Shown one piece after another: positions 11,664 through 21,784 of a DNA stretch of 64,000 nt (position 1 is its first letter; each line of letters opens with the position of its first letter). The stretch spans positions 1,178,001-1,242,000 of the forward strand of contig JAUKTV010000012.1 of the NCBI GenBank assembly GCA_030549205.1. Direction: 5' to 3'. The notes under the pieces are model-generated. The model did not search any database. It saw only the letters and a list, made by a program, of their open reading frames with translations, and was not told the DNA's origin. Source of the DNA: Apiosordaria backusii (lineage: Eukaryota > Ascomycota > Sordariomycetes > Sordariales > Lasiosphaeriaceae). A program made the position numbers and the translations under genes.

Positions 11664-12419
11664 TCACCTCGAATTACTCCCCTCCCCCCCAGGTAAATCA
11701 ACCATCTCATACTCCCCCCCACCATCCCTCCCCCTCCCCCTCCCCCGTCCCCTCGAATACCCCTGCTCCAGATCCTCCTCTTCTCCGTCATTTCTTTGTA
11801 TTTCATTTGAATTCCTCAATTCCCCAGGCTGTGACTGCTGCCTTTGATGTTGATTATTGTTATTATTGTTGCCACCATTCCCACCAAACGATATCGGTTT
11901 CAACTCCCGGTATCGACACCCCCACGTGCCGAGCATAACGCCCGCTATGCTCGCAGTGATCATGCTCACCCACCAGGCCATGTTTTTGGGTATCTCCCCG
12001 GTGTAGAACCAAGCTACTAGGAGGTGGATCCCGTGGAGGGAGAGCGCAAAGTCTGTCACGAGCTTTGAGCGGCCTATTAACACGACGATCGCTGCGCCCC
12101 TGTATATGACGTGATGATTAGCACTGCTTTGATTCGGTGGGTAGGTAAGGCGGGAGGGAGAGACAAACATCAACACGCCGCCGTTCAAAACAGCAAGAAA
12201 CCCGCATAACCACCCCTGCGTCGTGTCGCCTCTGATACTCTGCCATCCTAGCACCAGGTCGAGACTGAAAGGGGTCCCCGCGGCGAGGGCGCTGAATAGT
12301 AAAAGTATAAAAGAGAAGAGGTAGTAGAGGGACTGGAGGGCGAGGATCTGGGAGGCGATTTTGAGGGGGGGAAGCTCTGAGATTGCACCTGGGCGAGGGG
12401 GGCGGCGGCGGCGGGCCAT
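11664..12419 (-). CDS. SYS1: SYS1-like Golgi integral membrane protein
   Basis: Exons 12419-12169 and 12099-11664 (minus strand) encode 228 residues. SYS1 is a four-helix trans-Golgi protein that recruits the Arf-like GTPase Arl3/ARFRP1 and supports Golgi vesicle traffic. Four hydrophobic segments are visible: after the basic N-terminus, across the intron junction, at FALSLHGIHLLVAW, and at AWWVSMITASIAGVMLG. The DFALSLHGIHLL and NMAWWV segments are family hallmarks. The C-terminal tail is polar, with an N-rich stretch and RGRGRGRGR. The intron (12100-12168, 69 nt, GTTTGT donor, GCTAAT branch) is a multiple of three and has no in-frame stop, so retention would add 23 residues inside a membrane segment. 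Splicing restores a continuous helix, so it is the preferred model. Confidence 0.88.
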   Translation of the reverse strand: MARRRRPPRPGAISELPPLKIASQILALQSLYYLFSFILLLFSALAAGTPFSLDLVLGWQSIRGDTTQGWLCGFLAVLNGGVLMFVSPSRLTYPPNQSSANHHVIYRGAAIVVLIGRSKLVTDFALSLHGIHLLVAWFYTGEIPKNMAWWVSMITASIAGVMLGTWGCRYRELKPISFGGNGGNNNNNNQHQRQQSQPGELRNSNEIQRNDGEEEDLEQGYSRGRGRGRGRDGGGEYEMVDLPGGEGSNSR

Positions 12420-13053
12420 TTTCTCTGGTGATTATCTTGTGTATTTCGGTTTGGTAGTTGAGGGACGATGCTATCGTGGCATAGTTTTGTGTGTATCGAA
12501 AGGAAGGAAGGGTGAGGAGTGACGCGCGATTGGGTGAGTCCTGAATTGGTATGGAGTACGTAGGTGGTTTCGTGCAAGATGTTGAGCTCGGGTCGCTACG
12601 ATCGTGCAGTGGTGTGGTGCGGTGTGTTCGTCGAGCCAGTCGTCGTCCGTTTCTTGTCTCGTTATATCTCTATTTGTGTCTCGGTATATCGTCGTCAAAA
12701 TATCAATCCGCTATCCGTCGGGTTTTGCTTGCTGAAAAGAAAAGTTGAAGCCTGGCGCATCAGAAATCACAGAGTTGCCCATCCGTCCACATGCGCGACA
12801 ACACCCACCACCAAACCCCCAGCAGGGTACGTAAGATTACATAATCTAACCTTAAACCTTAGCCTCCCCCAACTTCCAACCTTCTCTTCCCCACAATTCC
12901 CCCAAATCCCTGCAAGCCTTCCAAGCCGTTGCCGCCAACTCTCGGCATCTGATCTTCAACCTTCAAATCCGAGCTCCAAACCACCACCACTACCGTCACC
13001 ATCACCAACCCTTTCTCACCACCGCCCGACCGATATACCACAACACCGCGACA
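12420..13053. other. Divergent promoter, SYS1 and COA6
   Basis: A 634-base head-to-head spacer between two genes. It contains C/T-rich tracts toward COA6. No coding exon seen. Confidence 0.55.
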
Positions 13054-13495
13054 ATGGGCTGGTTCTCCTCCTCCCCCGAATCCCAACGCTCCCAAGAAAT
13101 CCGCGCCGGCACCGTCGCCCCCACCCGCGCCGAGCGAGCCCGCTGCTGGGAAGCCCGCGACGGGTACTTTGCCTGCCTGGACAAGAACAACATCGTCGAT
13201 GCGCTAAAAGACGAAAAGGCCGCGGGGAAGGCATGCGGGGAGCAGTCAAAGGTTTTTGAGAGGGATTGCGCTGCTCAATGGGTATGTGTGCCCCTCCCCT
13301 CCCCCGTTTAGATCCATATGGGGGATGATGGGGATGATGGGGATATATGATACTAATGTGGTGTGGGATCTCAAGGTAACATACTTCAAAAAGTGGCGCG
13401 TCCAAGACATCCAAAAGCGCCAGCGGATCAAGGAGCTCGAGGCCCAGGGCGCGAACAAGCTAGATGTACAGACGGATTTTACGCCGAGGAGTTAG
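13054..13495 (+). CDS. COA6: Cytochrome c oxidase assembly factor 6 (COA6)
   Basis: Exons 13054-13281 and 13376-13495 encode 115 residues. COA6 is a small intermembrane-space protein of mitochondria needed for copper delivery to the Cox2 CuA site. The protein has the twin-cysteine pattern of this family: CWEARDGYFAC (CX9C) and a later CGEQSKVFERDC (CX10C). This differs from the paired CX9C motifs of other family members. The second exon begins VTYFKKWR and ends in a charged helix. The intron has a TACTAAT branch site. There is no cleavable presequence, as expected for a Mia40 import substrate. Confidence 0.92.
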
Positions 13496-14617
13496 ATCAG
13501 GGGAAACAACATGAAGGGAGTGTGAGATAGGAAGTGTATATTATACAAATATGAATGATCTGGGTGGGTGGGTTGCATGGATGCCAAAAATATGGCGATG
13601 AAAATCACATCGGGGAGAGGGAACATATATCTCAGGCGTTTACAGGAGCCTCTTAGCTAAATACAACAAAGCAACATTCACAACTCAAGCCACTGTCGCC
13701 GCTCAATGTATATATGGCAAGCAGGCAAGCAGCCAAGTTGTGGACAAAGCAGGTAGGTCCTCAACAAGAGTATCTTATCTCTCCACTCTTTTCTCTTCCA
13801 ATTCCCAAAACAATTAATGATCAAGATAAATGTAGTGTAATAACATCTATATACAATACTTCTTCTTCTTCTTCTTGTTCTTTCTGTCTCCTCTCCTTCT
13901 AGATATGACAAGCGACCCTGACAACAAAAAGAACTGTTGCGTATCAAGTAGACATACACTCCCATCCATCCATCACTCCCAACAGCTAACTGCGAAGTAA
14001 AACCCATCACAACAACCCATACAACAAACAACACATCCCATACAGTTCAATCCCGTACCATCCCGTCCCATACAAGCAATCCAAAACAGCAATCCCATGC
14101 ATGCATACATACATACAACAACAGCAATAGTAAAAAGTTGTGAACACCACCTTCTAACAATGTCCCGAAAAATAAAAATAAAAGAGAGACTGAGTTTGTA
14201 ATGAATGAAAAGTAAGTAAATGAATAAGTGAGTGAGTGAGTTGAAAAGAAAGTAGTGAGTGAGTGAGTGAGTGAAAAGAAAGTGTGTTTGATACCCCCCA
14301 TCCTCGGTTGATAATGAAGATGATGTGTGTTTGATAAAAACTGTCTGTCTGTCGAAATTAAAAAAAAAAAGGGTTTTCCTCTCTTTGTGTGTATGTGTAG
14401 TGTGTGTGTGTGTGTGCAAGTTGGTATCATGAGTCTGGTTCTTCGAGATAATCGACACAAGAAAAACAAAAAGTTTTAAGGAGAAGTGAAAAGAAACAAC
14501 AACAACAAGAAAAGGGGGTTACTGATCCACCCCAGACACAACAAAAAGACGCAGACAAGGAAAGAAAAAAAAGACCAAATCCCATTTCCATCCATCCATC
14601 CCCTTCCTTCTTAATCA
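13496..14617. other. Convergent 3' flanks of COA6 and the PI4P 5-kinase, simple repeats
   Basis: No gene is supported; open frames here are simple-repeat translations. The stretch contains a TTC run near 13858-13876, GTGA repeats at 14228-14274 and a TG run near 14400-14416. Confidence 0.6.
14228..14274. repeat. GTGA microsatellite pair
   Basis: Two blocks of GTGA/GAGT repeats, each followed by TTGAAAAGAAAGT or a close variant, form a short tandem duplication in the 3' flank between COA6 and the kinase gene. Confidence 0.8.
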
Positions 14618-14821
14618 TTAACCGCTCGCTACATCACCTCCCTTCCTTTCCCCCTCACTCTCGGTCAGCTTGATGTTGATGGACATCATCGACCCCCCAG
14701 AAAACCACCTCTCCCTCGCCCTCTCCCAATCCCTCTGATCAGGCGTCACCACCCTCTCCCTTTCTTTGCTCTTCTTCAAATCATCACTCCCAGCAGCCAA
14801 GGCGTCTTTGTAATAATCCCC
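14618..14821 (-). other. In-frame 67-codon extension after the PI4P 5-kinase stop
   Basis: Directly after the TAG at 14824-14822 the same frame stays open for 67 codons to a TAA. The product is polar and charged, with segments such as DYYKDALAAGSDDLKK, RDWERARERWFSGGS and SINIKLTES, unlike random 3' UTR translation. This could be a true C-terminus lost by a nonsense mutation, an extension reached by readthrough or splicing, or an assembly error in the stop codon. See findings. Confidence 0.5.
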
Positions 14822-17800
14822 CTACGATCCTCCCGCCAACTTCGGCAGCGGCGGCAGCGCCTTATCCAAACTATCCCTACTGATCTGATTCTTCACGTGC
14901 CCCTGCTCCAACCTCGACTTCTGACTCCCCGATACGCTCCTCAACCCCCCACCACCATACCCGCTGTCCACACTATCCGGCTTCATCATCTGATGGTGTA
15001 CACCGCCATACCCATGCCCCGTCTTTGGCGGCGTCGGTGGTGGTCTCCCCGAATCGCTCCCTCTGCTGCGCCCGCCCAACAAATGACTGGTAAAGGTTCC
15101 AGAGCGGAAATCATCACCATCTTTTGCTGGGGTTGGGGGTCGGTGGTCATCATCTGCGCTGATGCGGCTGGCGTGGGATTTTTGACTGCTTCGGGATTTC
15201 GTCGACTGGCTTTCGGCGGCTTCTTCCACTATCGGGAGAACTGTGTCCCTCCTGTCGCCGAGTGGTGGGCTTTGGACGTGTTTCCCGCTGCTCGACCCTG
15301 GGGCAATGGGAGGAGAGGCAGTCGTTCGTAGAGTTCGGTCAGGTATGTTCTCTTCACTTGCCCCACGCTGCTCACTTCTCCTAGCCTGCTGCTCTGCCTT
15401 TTGCATTGTAAGCTCAACCTCGGGCGACCTCTGTCCTGATGGCGAGCCTCCGGGAGGTGCTGGAGGAAGGTAGCTCGGCACAGGCGGTACGGTATTCGAC
15501 GAGCGACCCCGGAGACTATTCCAGCTGCCTACTCGCTGTCGTTCCTCTGCCGCGGCAGCAGCTGCTTGGGCAGCGTCTTTTTCTTGGGCTTCTCGTAGCG
15601 CTTCCTCTTGTGACATGGTTACGCCGTTGATAAAGTTGATGAATCTCTCGCCATATTCATGTGGTGGGAGTGCCGAGATCTGCGTGCGATCGCTCGACAG
15701 GCCCTTCCAGAAGTGTTCGATCTTTTTGATCATACCGTACTGTGATTATGTTAGTACTCCCTTTCAACATACAATTGACGTCAAAACTTACGTGAGTGAG
15801 ACAGTCAATCACCCCCAAATAATAAATCTCATCCCCCGGAGCATTATCCTCATGCGTCGCCCTAAATCCCCCATCATCCTGGTTAAACACAAACCCGGCC
15901 CTGTTCTGCCCTTCTTCAAGCTCGTCCGGCATCCGGCTACTAGTCTGGCCCATCGGAACCGGCTTCTCGGTCTGAATCATCTGCCTCAACTCCCTCGCCT
16001 TCCGCTGATTCTCCAGCTTGGACGGCGTCCTCATCAGAACCGAGTGAGGATTCTCATCCTCCGGAACACCGTTCCCCCCAGGGTTAAATACCCGCAGCGT
16101 CTTGTCCCTCAGATTCTCCTCGTTCCCTCTTTGGAGATCGTGAATGCCTATCAGCAGGGAATAATCCATGATGTGCAACCTCTGCAACAGCCGCACATCC
16201 TTTTGCAGCTGCTCCAGGAACATCTTCTTTTTCTGAATCCCCAGCTCGAGATGCCTCTTCCGCCGCAGCCAGTTCAAGTCCTTCAGCGTCGCCCTCGGGT
16301 TGTTCGCCAGCTCTTCCTCCTTGTAATCTCGCCCAATCGTCGAGCCCTTCAAATCGAAAGTCTGGTGAATGTCCCGGTGTGGCGGAAAGAGGTTGTTCAT
16401 GACGACAAAGTGAATCTTCTTGCCGTAGGGCATCTTTACCCGGTGAAGACCGTAAAACTGAGAAAGGAGTGTGTTGGGGTTGTTGGTGACGTGCTGATAG
16501 TAGTCCTTCAAGATCTTTCGAAGGAACTTGTGCTCGGCGTGGTGGATCGTCTTGATAATGTACTTGTAGTCCCGCGAGAAGTAGAAGAAGCTTCCACTCT
16601 TGCCCGGCGATCCAAGCTCTGACAAGATGTACTTACCCGTCAATGACATGAGATAATCGGCCGGATCGAGACGGAAGAGTGCTCGCAGGTGGCGGAAGAC
16701 CCATGGAGCATAGTCCTTGAACTTGAAGTCGTATTTGGCCGACGGCACCAGCTCGTTTCCGGCACTTTTTGATTGTCAGCATTCTGCTCTCATCAGTTGT
16801 CATGTCACAAACTCACATATCGAAAGTAGACTTCTGCTTGACGTCAAAATCGGCATCTGTCAGCTGGCGGTCGAGCTTTGCGTTGGTTCTCGAGACGGCC
16901 ACACGGATGCCAGTCAACATATTGTATGCCGTCACCCAGTTTGCGTGCGTCTCGTCCACCTTGGTCCCGACCAGCACCCTGTCATCATCTTCAATCTCCC
17001 TCCTCCTCCTCTTGGTGGCGCGCTTTTGTCTGTATGCTTCAGCCCACCGCATGGCATCCTCATCTGGCATCACCTCGTGGTGCGCCTCAGAATGCAGAGA
17101 TCGAGTGTTTCTCCTAGCCAAACTCAACGATGCTCTCCTAACTCCGCCGCCAATCGTAGGCGAGAATCTGCCGCTCGCATACCCGTCAGCCCCATCCCGT
17201 GACCCGCGCCCTTGTGTTACCTTGGGAACCTCGAGCGTGTGACGGTGCTTGATTCCGGGAGCGGGTGGTGGTGCTAGCGACCCTGAAGCAGTCGGTCCGG
17301 GAAATGGAGGGGAGGAATATCTGTGTGGCGCCTTTTGGCCTTTTGGCTCTGGACTTAAAGAATCGGAGGTCACGGTCGAGGCATTGGCGGGAAGGGTCAT
17401 TATCGACGATTCGTTATGATCCCCAATGGTGCGAATGCCTCCTTTGCTTATCGGTCGTGCATATGGGTCGGCCTGCGCGGATCCGTCCAGCCCCGAACTG
17501 ACAGAGATCCGTGGGAAAGCCTCTTGGGGGCTCGATGTCGCCGAATCATTTCCCCTTCCATTGGATTTCAACGTCCTATCCACCAAGACTGTCGAATTGC
17601 CATTTGGTAGTGGCTTCCGCCCTGTCGAGTCAATTGCGGTGCCCAATCCGTTCAATCCTCCAGCGGGACTGCCATTTGGCAGTGTGTTCATAATTGGGGG
17701 AAGCTTCGGCGGATAGTCCCCATTCACGTCGTGGTGAAGTCGCGTTCGCAGGTCGGCAGAGGCCTCGGAGGTTTGTGAGGAATTAGACGAGTTGTAGGAG

Positions 17801-17967
17801 CTCTCGTCCAAGCTCTCGTTGGATGTGTGCGAGTGTGGCTGGCGCGCAACGTGTACATTGACTTTGCCGGGGTTTGACAAGCCGTATTGGGCGGCTTGAT
17901 CGAGGTGCACGAGGCCCGAGGACTGGGGGTCGATTGCCGCACTTCCGTCCGGCAGGAAGGAGGGCAT
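14822..17967 (-). CDS. MSS4: Phosphatidylinositol-4-phosphate 5-kinase, MSS4/Its3 type
   Basis: Exons 17967-16817, 16764-15792 and 15739-14822 (minus) encode 1013 residues up to a TAG. The enzyme phosphorylates PI4P to PI(4,5)P2 at the plasma membrane, controlling actin, endocytosis and cell-wall signalling. Residues 1-300 are S/P/N-rich and probably disordered; a basic KRATKRRRR stretch precedes the kinase core. The core begins near AGNELVPSAKYDFKFKDYAP at the exon 1/2 junction and has FYFSRDYKYIIKTI, FDLKGSTIGR (about 520-529), MDYSLL (about 583-588) and the specificity-loop region EIYYLGVIDCLTHYGMIKK across the second junction. The tail is Q/E/A-rich, then S/P/G-rich. A TGA lies three codons before the ATG. 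The frame continues past the TAG, so the true C-terminus is uncertain. Confidence 0.93.
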
Positions 17968-19941
17968 CGCGCGTCAGGTGGTGAGATGGAGGGCGTGATG
18001 CGGAGCCCAACTGTCGGGGCGGGTTCTGTCCGTAATTACTGCTCAATGAAGGCTGTTCCAAGATTCGATTGATATCACGGACGGTCGGCAGCGGCGCACA
18101 TGACAAAGGGAAGGGCAAGACAGGAGAACAAGGAAGCTGACTCGGCAGAGTGAATGGGCGTGGTCGATGATGATGGGTTCCGCCGCGTCGGGCTCGATTC
18201 GTCGGCTTTTGGGATGCGAAATGGAGGGAAGGGCAAAAGCAGGCCGAGTTGGATTGATTGTGTCGACAGTCGGTTGTGGTTCAGCTGGTCTGGGCGCGGG
18301 AATCTTTGCTGCGCAGGGGCCGAGAGAACCAGCGGAGCGGCGCTTGGCGGTACCTGTTGACTGCGGACGCTGTCGTGGCATTCACTTTCAGGTTTCACTT
18401 CTTTTCTTGGTCAAATAACAACTTGGAAGAGATTGATTCACTACTGGGTAAACCCACGGGCAACAGAAGAAGAGTTGTTGATGCTCGAAAACAGAAAACT
18501 CCGTCGGTGCTGTGCTGTCGACCCAGTGTTGCCGTACAGCAACTAACCACCTGTAAAAGCCCACAGGCCACCCCGCCATTTCAGTGGTCAGCAACAACCC
18601 CCGTTGCGAGGCGACACGGGACTCGGCGCCGAGACAAACGCACCCCGTTCCTGTTGAACTCGCGGCGATCTCCAGTTTCTGAAGCTTCCTTTCCTTGTTA
18701 TCCTGAAATCATTCACTCATTTATAATAGTATATTGCAGAAAACAGTACACACAACATTGACCGTACAGAAACGCTCCTCCCTGTGTTTGCAAAGGGGCA
18801 CGTTGTTATCTTTCCAAGGAGGCTGGTCGGCCGAAGTGATCTCCCCGAGCAGCAAACGCGTTTTTCACTCTCTGCAAAATGCATGTGGCCCCAAAGTATT
18901 ACATCATTCTGTACCAGTATCAATCGGCTGCCTCTCGTTTATTTACCACTATCGTCAAAAATCATTGTAATAGCCGGAGAAAATTCAAAGAATACCTCAA
19001 GAAAACAGTGGGTTGACGTTCCTGAGATCCCACATGCTCATTTAAAGCAATGCCTTCCCCTGTTTTGTTGCCGTCCGCCGGGCCTTCGGTGCCTGAAAAG
19101 GAGGCTTGGGGGGGGGCGCCCTGGAACAAAAGCACTTTGTGCTGCTCTTGTAAACTCCACATGGCCGGGAGTACCAAGACGGAAGACGGCAATGACGGAG
19201 CCAACAATACGGAGTACTTCGTACAATCCCCTTTTGCGTGCATTGCAAATCACTGGAGCTGGGAAAAAGGTCAGCTGTTTCAATCATAGGAATATCTTTT
19301 TCATAAAAATCTACGGAGCTTTCCGGTCAGCGCCTGCGTTTCTTTTCTCGCTTCCTGTCCCAATTCCCCGGTCCTGCATTGTTAGCGTCGTTATTGAGGC
19401 TGAAGACGGAGTTGTGAGATTACAGAAGGGGTTTCTATTTCTGGACATCAGCCCCCCTGAATATCACAGCCTTGAACGTTTTCTTTTCGAGCTTCCAGAA
19501 GTTTTCTTAATTAGGCTTCAATATCAATGTATCAAATATCAGAATAGCTCAAAAAACTCGTTCCCTCATGTTTATGTTTGTCTCATTGCTTGTGCCCGAT
19601 GAATTATTTCTAAATATCTCGTGCTCATGCCCATAAAGCTCGTGCTTTGCTCGTCATCCCACTGTTAATGAGGTCCATCCAGTCCAACCAATCCCGTCCT
19701 GAATCCCAAAGCTATCCCATCCATGACCATTACACCTTCAAGCCCTCGCGGGGTATTCTACTACTTTCTTCCACCACTATCAAACCGCAAAGAAAGAAAA
19801 ACCAGCAAAAAAAAAAAAAAAAACCAAATACAAACACAAGACGCAAATGCAAATGCAAACCGCAAGCTATGCCATCCATCATGCCTCATCCTTCAACCGT
19901 CAATATCTCCTTCCTGTCCCTTCTTCTTAACACACACCACC
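17968..19941. other. Kinase promoter and allantoinase 3' flank
   Basis: A 2-kb spacer with no supported gene. One plus-strand frame (18784-19602) stays open for 272 codons, but it begins at a non-ATG codon and has no recognisable domain. A palindrome-like 16-mer ACGGAGTACTTCGTAC is at 19209-19224. An A-run of about 18 bases lies near 19806-19823. Confidence 0.5.
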
Positions 19942-21784
19942 TCAAGCCACCCTCTTCTCCGTTATCGCCCGCCCAGTCGGCCGTCCCATCACAAAACCCC
20001 CATTCTGGCTCCCCAAACTAAACACCTTCTCCCCCCTCACCCACGCCTCCCTCACCCTCCCCATAAACTGCTTCCCCTCCCACGGAGACACCTTATTCTT
20101 CCACCTCATCTCCCCGCTCCTCAGCACCCACCTCTCCTCGGCGTCAAACACGCAAAAGTCCGCGTCGTGCCCGACCTTGATCGCACCCTTGCGGTGATAC
20201 AGCCCCACCTGCTGCGCTGTGGCCTGGCTGCACATCCTTACCATGTCAACCAGGTCCGGTGCGGGGAGGCCGTGGGAGGCGCGGTCGGAGGCGATGGTGT
20301 GCAAGATGGGCAGACCCAAACCGACGGAGGAGATGCCGCCCCAGGCGGCGAAGAAGTCGCCTTGGTTGGTGGAGGTGATGGGGAGGAGGCGTTGCTGCGG
20401 GGCGGGGTTGGGATGGGAGGTGACAGTCGTAGTGGTGGTGAGGCAAAGGGGGTTGGGTAGCTCCTCGATAGGGGAGGGACTCTCAGAAGGGAGGGTCATG
20501 ACAACCCCCGAGTCGGTGGATTTGAGTTCTGGGCGGGTAGCATGAGAGCGGGACTTGTGGTCGTGATCATGCTCTGAAGGGAGAGTCATGTCAATTCCGG
20601 AGTCGGAGTGGATCATATTTGGTCGCAAAGAATTGTCATCGACGGTTTGAAGGTGAGGAGGGAGGAGCTTAAGCTCTGGTGTGCAAGGGCTGTGATCAGA
20701 CACGATGGTCTTGATGCAGCCCTCCCCTTGGGCTTCGACAATCTCCTCCCACAGCCGGTCTTGGTTGGTCTGGGACCGGATGGGAGGGCAGCACTTGTGA
20801 CGAGTGTCACCGTCTTCGATGTCATCTGCTGCCAGCCCCAGGTAGTGGAAGCAAGTCTCGGCGGTGATGTTGATTCCTTGTTTTCTGGCCTTGCGGAGGA
20901 TAGGGATGGCTTCCACCGCGGAGAGGTGGACAATATGAAGGTGAAGCTTTGGTGCCAGCTCCGCAAGGGAGACAATCTCCTCGATGGCGTAGGTCTCAAA
21001 AGCCGGGGGCGGGACTCCAAAAAGGTGTTGTAGCTGAAGAGCTCACCTTTGGGGGCGAGCGGTGGGTCAGAGATTTGAACGTAGTCACCAACCGATTCGG
21101 CGATAGGAGGGAGCATCTCGGCATGGAACATCAGGGTAGTTGGGGAGTCCTTGAGGGTGGTCATGGCCAGTGCAATGTCATTGGCTGAGACAGCTGGGAA
21201 CTCGTCCACCTGTAGATTTATTAGCAAGCTGACATAACCATGACAGGATAGGCCGAGACTTGACTTACACCAGAGTCGATAAGGAAACCCTTGAAGCCAC
21301 GAACACCAGCCTCAACCAGCGGGAGCAGCTCGTTTGCATTGCCGGGAATGACGCCGCCATAGAAGCCGACATCGACCCAGCATTGACCCTGGCTGGCACG
21401 AAGCTTCTCTTGGAACCCTGCTAGGGTGGTGGTGGGCGGGATGGCGTTGAGCGGCATGTCGACAACGGTTGTGACGCCGCCAGATGCGGCTGCCTTAGTG
21501 CCCGTGTTGAAGCCCTCCCACTCGGTACGGCCCGGCTCGTTGAGGTGGACATGGGCATCAACCAGACCCGGCACTAGAAACTTGGGGCTGAGGTCATTGT
21601 ATGTGGTGTTTGAAGGGAAAGAGCTCCTGGGCAAGACTTCACGGACTACGGAGAGGATCTTGCCAGTCACAGGCGATACCGTGATGGTAGCCGGTGTGAG
21701 CAGGAGGGAGTCATCTGGGAGTGTGATGATGGTGTTTGTCGAGGCCAGCACCACAAGGGGCTCGTCGTGGAGGGTAGCAGCCAT
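19942..21784 (-). CDS. DAL1: Allantoinase (DAL1 type) with apparent single-base frameshift
   Basis: Exon 1 is 21784-21269 and exon 2 is 21209-19942 (minus); the 59-nt intron has a GTAAGT donor and a GCTAATA branch. Allantoinase hydrolyses allantoin to allantoate in purine breakdown for nitrogen. The metal and catalytic features of the amidohydrolase fold are present: DAHVHLNEPGRTEWEG, the lysine in RGFKGFLID, the histidines in LMFHAEM and HIVHLSA, and VSDHSPC. Near 21003 the frame breaks: the codons for FLESRP run into a wrong frame and the conserved continuation AFETYAIEEI lies one base off, as if one C is missing from a run. Repaired, the protein would be about 594 residues, long because of an insertion of roughly 90 residues after DHSPC. 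GATA sites upstream fit nitrogen control. Function is firm; whether the gene is intact is not. Confidence 0.88.

Noticed and set aside
15615..16622. 335-codon open frame on the plus strand
   Set aside because: Antisense to the kinase core of the PI4P 5-kinase; no domain.
18784..19602. 272-codon open frame in a spacer
   Set aside because: Starts at a non-ATG codon, has no domain or coding-like composition and no splice-supported extension.
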